DNA of 64,000 nt from Thermochromatium tepidum ATCC 43061 (lineage in GTDB: Bacteria; Pseudomonadota; Gammaproteobacteria; Chromatiales; Chromatiaceae). Of the stretch, positions 48,758 through 57,703 are shown in pieces (position 1 is the stretch's first letter; each line of letters starts with the position of its first letter). The notes under the pieces were generated by a model that was given only the letters and a program-made list of their open reading frames with translations, had not been told where the DNA came from and made no database searches. The stretch lies in contig NZ_CP039268.1 in NCBI RefSeq assembly GCF_009664085.1, forward strand, positions 481,501 to 545,500, given 5' to 3'. The position numbers and the translations under genes are program-made.

Positions 48758-49761
48758 ACAAACTCCGGCTTGGGTCCGCGCTCCAGGAGCGCGCGGGTGG
48801 CCGCGGACGGTAAGACGCCTTCGTAGAGCACACGATAGACCTGTTCGCTGATGGGCATCTCGATGCCGAGCCGCGCGGCCAGGCGATGGATGGCGAGTGC
48901 CGTGACAACACCCTCGACCTCCTGCCCGATCTCGGCCTTGGCTGCCTCGACCGTCAGGCCGCGCGCCAATGCCAGGCCCAGTCGGCGGTTGCGCGACTGA
49001 TCGTCGGTGCAGGTGAGTACCAGATCCCCGAGACCGGCCAGTCCGGTGAAGGTCTCGGGACGACCACCAAGCGCGGTCCCGATCCGAATCAGTTCGGCTA
49101 GCCCCCGGGTGATGAGTGCCGCGCGCGTGTTGGCGCCAAAGCCCAGTCCATCGGCGATGCCCGTCGCAATGGCCAGCACGTTCTTGGCCGCGCCACAGAT
49201 TTCCACTCCCACCATGTCCGGGCTGGTGTAGGCGCGGAAGGTCGATCCATGCAGCAGTGCGGCGAACCGCGCGGCGAACTCCGGCTGGTTGGAGGCAATC
49301 GTTACTGCCGTCGGCAGTTTGCGCGCGACCTCGCCGGCAAAACTTGGCCCTGAGATCACAGCCAGCGGTCGTTCGCCGAGCTCTTCCTGAGCGACCACAT
49401 GCAGGAGTTGACCGCTGGCCGCATCCAGCCCCTTGGTCGCCCAGGCGACGCCAAAATCCGCTGGTAGACGCTCGGCTAATTGGCGCACAACCTGACGGAA
49501 GGCCTGGCTTGGCACGACCACCAGACAGTCGTCGGCGTCGGCCAGCGCCTCGTCGAGCGAATCCGTCGGGTGCATCGTGGCCGGGATTGGATGGCCGGGC
49601 AGGAAGTGACGATTCTCGCCGGCACGGCGGATCGCCTCGATCTGACTCGCCTCATGTCCCCACAACCGCACCTCATGACCGTTGCGGCACAGCTGCAACC
49701 CCAGGGCCGTGCCCCAGGACCCAGGACCGAGCAGCGCGATTCGGGCCGGCGTCGTGTTCAT
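48754..49761 (-). CDS. gpsA: Glycerol-3-phosphate dehydrogenase [NAD(P)+]
   Basis: A 335-aa enzyme that reduces dihydroxyacetone phosphate to glycerol-3-phosphate for phospholipid synthesis. The nucleotide-binding motif is LLGPGSWGTALGLQL, and the substrate region includes VEICGAAKNVLAIATGIADGLGFG with the catalytic lysine. GLGDLVLTCTDDQSRNRRLG is also diagnostic. It is 2 bp downstream of secB in the common order rhodanese-secB-gpsA. Length is normal. Confidence 0.96.
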   Translation of the reverse strand: MNTTPARIALLGPGSWGTALGLQLCRNGHEVRLWGHEASQIEAIRRAGENRHFLPGHPIPATMHPTDSLDEALADADDCLVVVPSQAFRQVVRQLAERLPADFGVAWATKGLDAASGQLLHVVAQEELGERPLAVISGPSFAGEVARKLPTAVTIASNQPEFAARFAALLHGSTFRAYTSPDMVGVEICGAAKNVLAIATGIADGLGFGANTRAALITRGLAELIRIGTALGGRPETFTGLAGLGDLVLTCTDDQSRNRRLGLALARGLTVEAAKAEIGQEVEGVVTALAIHRLAARLGIEMPISEQVYRVLYEGVLPSAATRALLERGPKPEFV

Positions 49762-49763
49762 GG

Positions 49764-50243
49764 TCAGTGCTGGATAGGTTGCGCGCTGTTGGACTGGGCC
49801 TGTTCGGCGGCTTGCCGCTGGTGCTGGGCGAAGAGCAGGTCGAAATTGACGTGCTGGAGCACAAGCGGCGGGAAGCTACCCTTGACCACCAGATCCGAGA
49901 CGACCTCGCGCGCATAGGGAAAGAGTAGGTTGGGACAGTAGGCACCGAGCAGCGGCCCGAGCTCCTCCTCGGCGAACCCGTGCGCGGTGAAGATACCGGC
50001 CTGCTGCACCTCGACCAGGAAGGCGGTCTTGTCCTCGACCTTGACCGTCACGGTGACCGCGAGCACCACCTCGTAGACATCGGTGTCGAGCGGGTTGATC
50101 GTGGTGTTGAGTCTGAGCTCGTGACGCGGCTTCCACTCGCCCCGGAAGATCTCGGGGGCATTGGGCGACTCGAAGGAGACGTCCTTGGTGTAGAGGCGTT
50201 GCACGGAGAATTGACGTTCGTTGTTCTGCTGTTCTTCTGTCAT
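49764..50243 (-). CDS. secB: Protein-export chaperone SecB
   Basis: A 159-aa cytoplasmic chaperone that holds preproteins unfolded for SecA. The core [21 protein letters not shown] and [20 protein letters not shown] are diagnostic. ATG 50243 ([10 protein letters not shown]) fits the family; the longer frame adds a basic stretch without similarity. grxC, often between the rhodanese gene and secB, is absent here. Confidence 0.95.
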   Translation of the reverse strand: MTEEQQNNERQFSVQRLYTKDVSFESPNAPEIFRGEWKPRHELRLNTTINPLDTDVYEVVLAVTVTVKVEDKTAFLVEVQQAGIFTAHGFAEEELGPLLGAYCPNLLFPYAREVVSDLVVKGSFPPLVLQHVNFDLLFAQHQRQAAEQAQSNSAQPIQH

Positions 50244-50321
50244 GCTAGAGATCCGGCGTCTGTGGGTCGTGTATGAATGGGGTTTGAGTGATGGCACCCG
50301 GGGCGCTGATCGCCATGGGGA

Positions 50322-50744
50322 TTAGCGTTTCTTGCGTGTCAGGGGCAGGTTCGCCGACTCCCAGGCCAGGATGCCGCCCTGGAGGTTGTAGACCTCTTCG
50401 AACCCAGCCTTGCGCAGATACGCGCAGGCCACTGCAGACTGGGCACCGGACCGGCAATTGACGATGATAGGCCGACCCTTGTATTTGTTCAGGGTCGCCA
50501 GCTGGTGATTGAACCCATTCATCGGGATGTTCAGGGCGTTGATGATGTGGCCGCGTGCATAATCCGCCGCCGGACGCACGTCGATGATGACCGCCTCGCG
50601 ATGATTGATCAGCTCGGTGGCCTGGAGCGGCCCAACACTGCCCTTGCCGCCGACGATGAGATTGTGCGTCAAGAGGCCCAGGATCACGATCAGGGCTAAG
50701 AACAGAAACCAATGATTGCCAATGAACTCGATGAGTTGTGACAT
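50322..50744 (-). CDS. Membrane-anchored rhodanese (YibN-like)
   Basis: A 140-aa protein with an N-terminal transmembrane segment (about 10-28, WFLFLALIVILGLLTHNLIV) and a rhodanese domain. The active-site loop is NCRSGAQSA, with the persulfide cysteine. It would face the cytoplasm in the YibN topology. It precedes secB on the minus strand and is followed upstream by a SqrR/BigR-like regulator gene, which suggests a link to sulfane sulfur. That link is inferred from proximity. Confidence 0.92.
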   Translation of the reverse strand: MSQLIEFIGNHWFLFLALIVILGLLTHNLIVGGKGSVGPLQATELINHREAVIIDVRPAADYARGHIINALNIPMNGFNHQLATLNKYKGRPIIVNCRSGAQSAVACAYLRKAGFEEVYNLQGGILAWESANLPLTRKKR

Positions 50745-50794
50745 GTGCGGGCCGTCTTGTTCAGAAGGTTGGAGGACGGGCTAGGCGGTTTGCC

Positions 50795-51163
50795 CTAGTG
50801 GGCGTGATGGCAGAAGACCTCGCGCATCATCCCGATCAGTCGCAGGGTACGGTTGTCGCTGACGCGATAGTAGACGCGATTGGCGTCCTTGCGCGAGGTG
50901 AGGATCCCCTTGTCGCGCAGGATCGCCAGATGCTGTGAGATATTGCTCTGCGAGGTGCCAACATGCTCGACGATCTCCTGGACGCTGACCTCCTGGTCGC
51001 CGAGCGTACAGAGGATCTTCAGACGCAACGGATGCGAGATTGCCTTGAGCGAACGCGAGGCACGCTCGATATCGGCGTCGTCGGTGAGTAGGTCGATCTC
51101 CTCGCGCACGCCTTCAGGGATATTTACCCCCGGACCGACGGGATGACTCGGGTTGTCCACCAT
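50795..51163 (-). CDS. ArsR-family regulator with the two-cysteine pattern of persulfide sensors
   Basis: A 122-aa winged-helix repressor. The recognition region is SQSNISQHLAILRDKGIL, typical of ArsR/SmtB proteins. There are only two cysteines, C52 in LKILCTLG and C118 in EVFCHHAH, 66 residues apart. SqrR (C41/C107) and BigR (C42/C108) have the same spacing and join these residues through a polysulfide bridge when sulfide or persulfide rises. ATG 51163 is chosen as the family-like start. A rhodanese gene lies directly downstream and is a plausible target; envC is divergent. Metal-site motifs of classical ArsR proteins (CVC) are missing. Confidence 0.85.
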   Translation of the reverse strand: MVDNPSHPVGPGVNIPEGVREEIDLLTDDADIERASRSLKAISHPLRLKILCTLGDQEVSVQEIVEHVGTSQSNISQHLAILRDKGILTSRKDANRVYYRVSDNRTLRLIGMMREVFCHHAH

Positions 51164-51360
51164 TGGATCGCATTTGGTTGATTTATCGGCGTACAATGAT
51201 AAACGCTTTCCATCCGGCTGCGAAGCGCCTGGACGCAAAGCGCGCGATGCTATCAACTCAGACACCATCGATGCCCAGCACCCTTGACGGGTCCAATCCG
51301 AGATTCCAGCGAGGGGCCCCAGCTGCGCACCGATGGCCAAACTCGTCCGGGCGTGGGTCT

Positions 51361-52722
51361 ATGCAGCACCGAGGCGCGATCCTACTCTTTACCGCACTCC
51401 TGCTGCCGTCGAGTCCCTCGCTCCCTCAGTCGGGCGCCGACCCGACGCTAGAGGCTCGACAACGGGATCTCAGTACGATCGAACGCTCGCTCGAGCGTAT
51501 CGGGCGCGAATTGAGCGACAGAAACGCCGACCGGCGTGCCCTAATCGCTGAATTGGAGGCGCGCGAGCGTAACGTCGCCGAGCTGTCGCTGGCCAATCGC
51601 GAGCTGGAACGCCTGGTCGCGGAGCACAATCGTGTCGCCGGCGAGCTGCGCGCGCGCCAGGTTGAGCAACAGGCGGCGCTGGGTATCGAGCTTGACTCGC
51701 TCGCGGATCTGCTGCGAACGGCCTACATCATGGGCCGCGCCGACCGTCTGCGTCTGCTGCTCAACCAGCAGGATCCGACCCGCGCCAGCCGTGTCATGTC
51801 CTATTTCGCCTATTTCAATCGCGAGCGAATGAAGCGGGTCCAGGCGGTGCAGCAACGCGCCGATCGACTCGAACGGCTGGCCCAAGAGGCCGAGGAGGAG
51901 TCGCGTCGGCTGGCCGAGCTGGCACGCAGTCAGGAGGCTACGCGCCTGCGGCTCGAAGAGGCCAGGATACGTCGCGCCCAGGTCTTGCGCGATCTGGAGG
52001 CCAGCATCACCAACCGCGCCGAGACCCTCGAGGCGCTCAAGCGCGACGCCGAATCCCTCAGGCAGCTGGTCGAGCATCTGCGCCAGCGCGCCCAGATCCA
52101 GGCCGAACTCAATATCCAGTCGCGTCCATTCGCCGATCTCAAGGGACAGCTTGCCTGGCCGCTGCTTGAAAACCGCATCCTCGCGGCCTTTGGCACCCGC
52201 AAGGAGGCAACCGAGGTCGACTGGGATGGTGTGCTGTTGGCAGCCAGCGAGGGCGAGGAGGTGCGCGCGGTCAAGGACGGGCGGGTGATCTATGCCGACT
52301 GGCTGCGCGGCTTTGGTCTCTTGATCGTGATCGACCACGGCGACGGCTATATGACGTTCTATGGCCACAACGAGGCACTGTTGCGCGAGGTCGGCGAATG
52401 GGTCTCGACCGGCGACCCCATCGCGCTTAGCGGCAAGAGTGGTGGACGTCGGGAGCCCGTGCTCTATTTCGCCATCCGGCACAATGGGCGTCCCCAGGAT
52501 CCGGCGGTCTGGTGCGTGAGTCAGGGCCGATACGATCGAGGCTCCAGTCAGACCCAACCCGCCGGAGCCAACCCATTGGAAGGCAGTGCTGAGCCGTCCT
52601 CACGGCAGGCTGGGGCACTGATCGCCCAGGTGCCGAATCTGTCGAATCGATGCGAAACATGCGATGCTCATGACACTGTGTCCAATTCAGCCTTTCGTGC
52701 ACTACCTGCCACCGTCCGCTAG
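51361..52722 (+). CDS. envC: Murein hydrolase activator EnvC
   Basis: A 453-aa exported protein with a signal peptide (about 1-23), a long coiled coil (about 30-255) and a C-terminal LytM/M23-like domain. EnvC-type domains activate amidases and lack full zinc ligands; here GLLIVIDHGDGYMTFYGHNE and GEWVSTGDPIALSG are seen. The domain normally ends soon after the segment corresponding to RPQDPAVWC. Here about 65 extra residues follow, polar and without similarity, so the natural stop may have been lost. ATG 51361 is preferred for the signal peptide. ctpA follows six bases later, the usual gene pair. Confidence 0.9.
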   Translation: MQHRGAILLFTALLLPSSPSLPQSGADPTLEARQRDLSTIERSLERIGRELSDRNADRRALIAELEARERNVAELSLANRELERLVAEHNRVAGELRARQVEQQAALGIELDSLADLLRTAYIMGRADRLRLLLNQQDPTRASRVMSYFAYFNRERMKRVQAVQQRADRLERLAQEAEEESRRLAELARSQEATRLRLEEARIRRAQVLRDLEASITNRAETLEALKRDAESLRQLVEHLRQRAQIQAELNIQSRPFADLKGQLAWPLLENRILAAFGTRKEATEVDWDGVLLAASEGEEVRAVKDGRVIYADWLRGFGLLIVIDHGDGYMTFYGHNEALLREVGEWVSTGDPIALSGKSGGRREPVLYFAIRHNGRPQDPAVWCVSQGRYDRGSSQTQPAGANPLEGSAEPSSRQAGALIAQVPNLSNRCETCDAHDTVSNSAFRALPATVR

Positions 52723-52728
52723 GGATTC

Positions 52729-54045
52729 ATGATGATGCGCCTTCAATTCGTCTCGCCACTCTGTCTTGGCCTTCTGATCGGCGCCGTCGCCTGCGCCGAG
52801 GAGCCGGCCCCCGTTGTTTCGGCCTCGTCCACTGACACGTCCCAGGATCTGCCGCTCAAGGCACTGCGAACCTTCGCCGACGTCTTCGGACGCATCAAGG
52901 AGGACTATGTCGAGGAGGTCAAGGACAAGCTGCTGATCGAAAACGCCATCCGCGGTATGTTGTCTGGACTCGATCCGCACTCTTCCTATGTCGACGGCGA
53001 GGAGTACCGTGAGCTCCAGGTCGGGACCAGCGGCGAGTTCGGCGGACTCGGCATCGAGGTCGGTCTGGAAGATGGCTTCGTCAAGGTGATCGCGCCGATC
53101 GACGACACCCCGGCGCAGCGCGCCGGACTCCAGGCCGGCGACATGATCATCCGCATCGACGACAAACCCGTGAAGGGCCTAAGCCTGAACGAGGCCGTAC
53201 AACTGATGCGCGGCAAACCTGGCACCCAGATCCGGCTTGGCATCCTGCGCGGTACCGACGACAAGCCCTTCGAGGTGGTTATCGAGCGCGCTGTCATCCA
53301 GGTCGCCAGCGTCAAGAGCCGGATGCTGGAACCCGGATTCGGCTATGTGCGTCTGACGCATTTCCAGGCGCACACCACAGACGATATGCTCAAGGCGATC
53401 GACCAACTCAAGAAGGCCAGCGGGGGACGGCTCAAGGGGTTGGTGTTGGATCTGCGCAACAATCCAGGCGGCGTGCTCAATGGTGCAATCGGCGTCAGCG
53501 ACGCCTTTCTGACCAACGGGCTGATCGTCTACACCGAGGGCCGGGTCAAGAATAGCCAGATGCGTTTCAAGGCGGGCCCGGACGACGTGCTCGACGGTGC
53601 CCCCATCGTGGTGTTGGTCAATTCCGGCAGCGCCTCGGCCTCCGAAATCGTCGCTGGTGCGCTCCAGGATCATCGGCGCGCCATCGTCATGGGCACCCAG
53701 ACCTTCGGCAAGGGATCCGTCCAGACCATCGTGCCGATCGATGAGGACTCGGCCCTGAAGCTGACGACCGCGCGCTATTACACCCCGTCTGGTCGCTCGA
53801 TCCAGGCCAATGGCATCGTGCCTGACATCACCTTGGAGCGTGGCGAGTTCAAGCCGCTGACCGATCCCGATCCAGGCTCGCTCAAGGAGTCCAATCTAGT
53901 CCGGCACCTCAATGGACAGGCGCCCGCGACCGACAAGCCGGCCGAACCCGAGCCGTTGCCGCTCGCTGTCGAGGACTTCCAGCTCTCTGAGGCGCTCAAT
54001 GTCCTCAAGGGGTTGAATATCCTCGGCGCAGCGGTCAAGCCCTGA
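52729..54045 (+). CDS. ctpA: Carboxy-terminal processing peptidase (S41 family)
   Basis: A 438-aa periplasmic serine protease. A signal peptide covers about 1-22, a PDZ domain lies at about 90-170 (GGLGIEVGLEDGFVKV), and the catalytic core follows. The nucleophile is in VNSGSASASEIVAGAL and the general-base lysine in TFGKGSVQTI. Three ATGs in a row mark the start. It forms a unit with envC, both acting on the cell envelope. The C-terminal ~70 residues are a proline-rich linker and a short helix. Confidence 0.95.
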   Translation: MMMRLQFVSPLCLGLLIGAVACAEEPAPVVSASSTDTSQDLPLKALRTFADVFGRIKEDYVEEVKDKLLIENAIRGMLSGLDPHSSYVDGEEYRELQVGTSGEFGGLGIEVGLEDGFVKVIAPIDDTPAQRAGLQAGDMIIRIDDKPVKGLSLNEAVQLMRGKPGTQIRLGILRGTDDKPFEVVIERAVIQVASVKSRMLEPGFGYVRLTHFQAHTTDDMLKAIDQLKKASGGRLKGLVLDLRNNPGGVLNGAIGVSDAFLTNGLIVYTEGRVKNSQMRFKAGPDDVLDGAPIVVLVNSGSASASEIVAGALQDHRRAIVMGTQTFGKGSVQTIVPIDEDSALKLTTARYYTPSGRSIQANGIVPDITLERGEFKPLTDPDPGSLKESNLVRHLNGQAPATDKPAEPEPLPLAVEDFQLSEALNVLKGLNILGAAVKP

Positions 54046-54199
54046 TTCGACGGCTTCAACGTCGATCGGCACGCCCGAGCCCGCCGACCTGCGCAGCCGG
54101 GGAGAAGGCTGGACATGCAGGCGGGAGCTGAGTTGATGCCACCAACCCCAGTGCCGCCATACGCAACGCTCAATGATCTCTGTTTTAGGAGGATCCGCC

Positions 54200-54751
54200 A
54201 TGCGCGTACTCGTCCCACTCGCCCAAGGCTGCGAGGAACTCGAGGCCGTCACCATCATCGACCTGCTGCGCCGCGCCGAGATCGAGGTCGTGACTGCCGG
54301 TCTGACCGAGGGTCCGGTTAGGGCCAGCCGTGGCACCGTGCTGCTGCCCGACACCACGCTGGAGGCGATCGCCGATCAGGACTTCGACATGGTCGTCCTG
54401 CCTGGCGGACTGCCGGGTGCCCAGTATCTGGAAGACGACCCGCGCGTGCATGACATCCTGCGCCGTCACGCCGAGCGTGGCGCCTACACGGCGGCGATCT
54501 GTGCTGCCCCCAGGGTGCTGGCCAGCGCGGGGCTCCTCGACGGCAAGCAGGCGACCTGCTATCCAGGCTGCGTGAAGCCGGAGGATTTCCCGCATCTGAA
54601 CCTGATCGACGCTCCCGTCGTGATCGATGACCGGGTGGTCACCGGACGTGGTCCGGGGGCGGCCATGGATTTCGCGCTCGCGCTCATTGAGTCGCTCGTG
54701 GGTCGCGAGCGGCGCGATGCCGTCGAGTCGGCCCTGATCCGCTCGCACTGA
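54200..54751 (+). CDS. yajL: DJ-1/PfpI family protein (YajL-like)
   Basis: A 183-aa protein of the DJ-1 superfamily, linked to protection from oxidative and carbonyl stress. The nucleophilic elbow with the reactive cysteine is AAICAAPRVLA; the glutamate of the triad lies in QGCEELEAVTIID. ATG 54200 has AGGAGGA at 54187-54193. It is transcribed with the flow of ctpA, but after a 150-bp gap. The exact activity (chaperone or deglycase) is disputed for the family. Confidence 0.92.
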   Translation: MRVLVPLAQGCEELEAVTIIDLLRRAEIEVVTAGLTEGPVRASRGTVLLPDTTLEAIADQDFDMVVLPGGLPGAQYLEDDPRVHDILRRHAERGAYTAAICAAPRVLASAGLLDGKQATCYPGCVKPEDFPHLNLIDAPVVIDDRVVTGRGPGAAMDFALALIESLVGRERRDAVESALIRSH

Positions 54752-54790
54752 AAAGACTCAGACAATCGAGTCGCCATCGCACGTCGTTCC

Positions 54791-55837
54791 ATGTCGCCCA
54801 GTCTTGCACCGCTCGTCCTCGTCTCCCTGGCCGCCCTGATCCTCAGCCTGCGGCTCACGCGCCGGCTGGCGACGCAGACGGGCTCGGGATTCGTGCCGCT
54901 CGATCATCCAAACGAGCGTTCACTGCACACCGCGCCTGTACCCCGCTCAGGCGGGCTGGGCGTGCTGGCGGGCGTGCTCCTAACGCCCCTGGCCGCGCTC
55001 GGGCTGGGCTGGATGGAGCCCGAACTGGCCTGGATCACGGGTGCGTTGCTGCTCGTTGCGCTGGTGTCCTTTCGTGACGATCTCGGCGATCTCTCGCCGC
55101 TGGCGCGGCTGATGGCCCATGGGCTGGCCGCTGGCCTGCTCATGGGCGGTGGACTGGACTGGGGCCGATTGGATCTGCCCGGCTTGACGCTGGTGTTCCC
55201 CAACTGGCTCGCGCCTGTGCTCACAGGGCTGTTCGTGGTCTGGATGATCAACCTCTACAACTTCATGGACGGCATGGACGGTCTGGCCGGCGGCATGGCC
55301 GTATTTGGCTTCCTGGCCCTGGCCTGGTTCGGCTGGCGCGGTGCGGAGTCTGTCTATGCGCTCGTGTGTCTCGGCGTGGCGGCATCCGCTGGAGGTTTCC
55401 TGTTTAGCAACTTTCCACCGGCGCGCATCTTTTTGGGCGATGTCGGCTCATCGAGCCTGGGGCTCCTGGCCGCCGCGCTCGCGCTCTGGGGAACCAAACT
55501 TGGGCTCTTTCCACTCTGGGTGGCTTGGTTGGTCTTCTCGCCCTTCATCGTCGACGCCACCTGGACATTGCTGGCGCGGCTGGCCCGTGGGGAGCGGGTC
55601 TGGGAGGCGCATCGCTCCCATCATTATCAGCGTCTGGTGCTGGCCGGCTGGAGCCATCGCAAAACGCTGCTGCGCGCCTATGCGCTGATGGCGGCGGTGG
55701 CCGCCTGCGCGATCGCGACGCCCAGACTCACGCCTGCCGATCAGTGGATGCTGATCGGTGCCTGGACCCTGATCTACGGGGTCATCCATCTCATGGTCGG
55801 TCTGGTCGAGCGTCGCGCCCGGATAGACGCCAGATGA
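54791..55837 (+). CDS. Undecaprenyl-phosphate sugar-1-phosphate transferase (WecA/WbpL family)
   Basis: A 348-aa membrane enzyme with about ten helices that starts polysaccharide or O-antigen synthesis by loading a sugar-1-phosphate on undecaprenyl phosphate. Catalytic loops are FRDDLGDLSPLARL, NLYNFMDGMDGLAGG and FLGDVGSSSLG, followed by the HRSHHYQRL motif. The stop overlaps the start of the next gene (ATGA). The pairing with a WbpM-like gene matches the WbpL-WbpM order of Pseudomonas O-antigen loci. The substrate is probably a UDP-N-acetylamino sugar. Confidence 0.9.
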   Translation: MSPSLAPLVLVSLAALILSLRLTRRLATQTGSGFVPLDHPNERSLHTAPVPRSGGLGVLAGVLLTPLAALGLGWMEPELAWITGALLLVALVSFRDDLGDLSPLARLMAHGLAAGLLMGGGLDWGRLDLPGLTLVFPNWLAPVLTGLFVVWMINLYNFMDGMDGLAGGMAVFGFLALAWFGWRGAESVYALVCLGVAASAGGFLFSNFPPARIFLGDVGSSSLGLLAAALALWGTKLGLFPLWVAWLVFSPFIVDATWTLLARLARGERVWEAHRSHHYQRLVLAGWSHRKTLLRAYALMAAVAACAIATPRLTPADQWMLIGAWTLIYGVIHLMVGLVERRARIDAR

Positions 55838-57699
55838 GTCCTGTCATCGACCGGCTGCGCTCGCGCACCGCCGCCTTCACCCATGACCTCCTGACCATCC
55901 CGATCGCCTGGATGCTGGCCTACTGGCTGCGCTTCAATCTGGACACCATCCCGGCCGAGTTTTTGACCGGCGCGCTCCAGTCCCTCCCCTGGGTCATCCT
56001 GATCCAGGCCGGTGTCGACTGGCTGTTCGGGCTCTATCGCGGTGTCTGGCGCTTCGCCTCTATCCCAGATCTGGTGCGCATCACCAAGGCCGTGCTGGTT
56101 GGCACCGCACTGGTGGTGGTCGTGCTTTTCATCCTCAATCGCTCGCAGCATGTCCCGCGCTCGGTGCCCGTGCTCTATCTGGGCATCCAATTCATCTTGC
56201 TCACTGGGCCGCGTCTGCTCTATCGCTGGCTGAAGGATCAGCGTTTCAATCTGTCATCCGGACAACGGGTGCTGATCGTTGGCGCCGACCGGGCGGGCGA
56301 CCTGTTGGCGCGCGATCTGTTGCGTGACCCCAGTCGTGCCTATTTCCCGGTCGGCTTCGTCGACGATACGCTCAGGCGCCAGGGCAGCGAGGTTCAGGGG
56401 CTACCTGTGCTGGGACCGACCTCGCTCATCCCCGAGATCGTACGCGAACACGACATCCAGCTCATCATGCTCGCCGTGACCGGGGCAAACGCGCGCGAGA
56501 TGCGCCGTCTGGTCGAACTCTGCGAGCAGACCGGGCGGCCTTTCCGCATCCTGCCTGATCTACGCGGGCTGCTGACTGGCGAGGTCGATTTCCGCCAACT
56601 GCGTCCGGTCTCGATCGAGGATCTGCTGGGACGCGAGCCGGTCGAACTCGACTGGCCCGAGATCCGGGCCGGTCTGGCCGGACGCGACATCCTGGTGACG
56701 GGCGCGGGCGGTTCGATTGGTTCGGAGCTGGTGCGCCAACTGGCCACCGCCGGTCCGTCACGCCTGATCCTGGTCGATCATGGCGAGTTCAATCTCTATC
56801 GTATCGAGATGGAGCTGAGCGAGACCCATCCCGAGCTGCCGATGACCCGTCGGTTGCTCGACGTGACCGACGCGATCGCGATCGAGGCACTCTTTCGCGA
56901 CGAACGACCAGCGATCGTCTTTCATGCCGCTGCCTACAAGCATGTGCCACTCCTGGAGGATCAGCCGCGCACCGCGGTGCGCAACAACGTATTCGGCACG
57001 CTTCGGGTGGCCGAGGCGGCGGTGGCGAACGGCGTTGAGCGCTTCGTGCTCATCTCGACCGACAAGGCGGTCAACCCGACCAGTGTCATGGGGGCGACCA
57101 AGCGGCTCGCCGAGGTGCTGTGCCAGGATCTGAACGGCCGCTCGGCGTGCCGTTTCATCACGGTGCGCTTCGGCAATGTGCTCGGCTCGGCCGGAAGCGT
57201 GGTCCCGCTGTTTCGGCGCCAGATCGAGCAGGGCGGTCCTGTGACCGTCACCCATCCAGAGATTGAGCGCTTTTTCATGACCATCCCCGAGGCCAGCCAG
57301 CTCATCATGCAGGCGGCCGTGATCGGTGACGGCGGTGAGGTGTTCGTGCTCGACATGGGTGAGCCGATCAAGATCCGCTATCTGGCCGAACAGATGATCC
57401 GACTCTCAGGGCGCGAGCCGGGCGAGGACATCGCCATCGAATATATCGGTCTGCGTCCGGGCGAAAAGCTCTACGAGGAGCTCTTCCATGATTCGGAGCA
57501 GATCATCGAGACGCGCCACCCAAAGATCCACCGTGCGCGCCAGTCCAACGGACTCGGCGGTCTGGAACTCAAGGAGGGTCTGAATCGGCTCGCCCAGGCC
57601 GTCGAGGCATCCGACCAGGGGCGCATCCTGAGCACGCTCCGCGAGCTGCTGCCAGACTGGCAGCCTGCACCCGTTCATTTCAACCAAAACAGGGGCTGA
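55834..57699 (+). CDS. Membrane-bound nucleoside-diphosphate sugar 4,6-dehydratase (WbpM/CapD family)
   Basis: A 621-aa enzyme. The N-terminal ~140 residues hold four membrane helices, then a CoA-binding-like Rossmann domain ([18 protein letters not shown]), and a C-terminal short-chain dehydrogenase domain with [17 protein letters not shown]. The active site reads [18 protein letters not shown], with Met and Lys in place of Tyr-Lys. Such enzymes convert UDP-GlcNAc to a 4-keto-6-deoxy sugar. It is coupled to the upstream transferase gene; gspE follows 4 bp later. Confidence 0.93.
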   Translation: MSPVIDRLRSRTAAFTHDLLTIPIAWMLAYWLRFNLDTIPAEFLTGALQSLPWVILIQAGVDWLFGLYRGVWRFASIPDLVRITKAVLVGTALVVVVLFILNRSQHVPRSVPVLYLGIQFILLTGPRLLYRWLKDQRFNLSSGQRVLIVGADRAGDLLARDLLRDPSRAYFPVGFVDDTLRRQGSEVQGLPVLGPTSLIPEIVREHDIQLIMLAVTGANAREMRRLVELCEQTGRPFRILPDLRGLLTGEVDFRQLRPVSIEDLLGREPVELDWPEIRAGLAGRDILVTGAGGSIGSELVRQLATAGPSRLILVDHGEFNLYRIEMELSETHPELPMTRRLLDVTDAIAIEALFRDERPAIVFHAAAYKHVPLLEDQPRTAVRNNVFGTLRVAEAAVANGVERFVLISTDKAVNPTSVMGATKRLAEVLCQDLNGRSACRFITVRFGNVLGSAGSVVPLFRRQIEQGGPVTVTHPEIERFFMTIPEASQLIMQAAVIGDGGEVFVLDMGEPIKIRYLAEQMIRLSGREPGEDIAIEYIGLRPGEKLYEELFHDSEQIIETRHPKIHRARQSNGLGGLELKEGLNRLAQAVEASDQGRILSTLRELLPDWQPAPVHFNQNRG

Positions 57700-57703
57700 G
57701 CCG

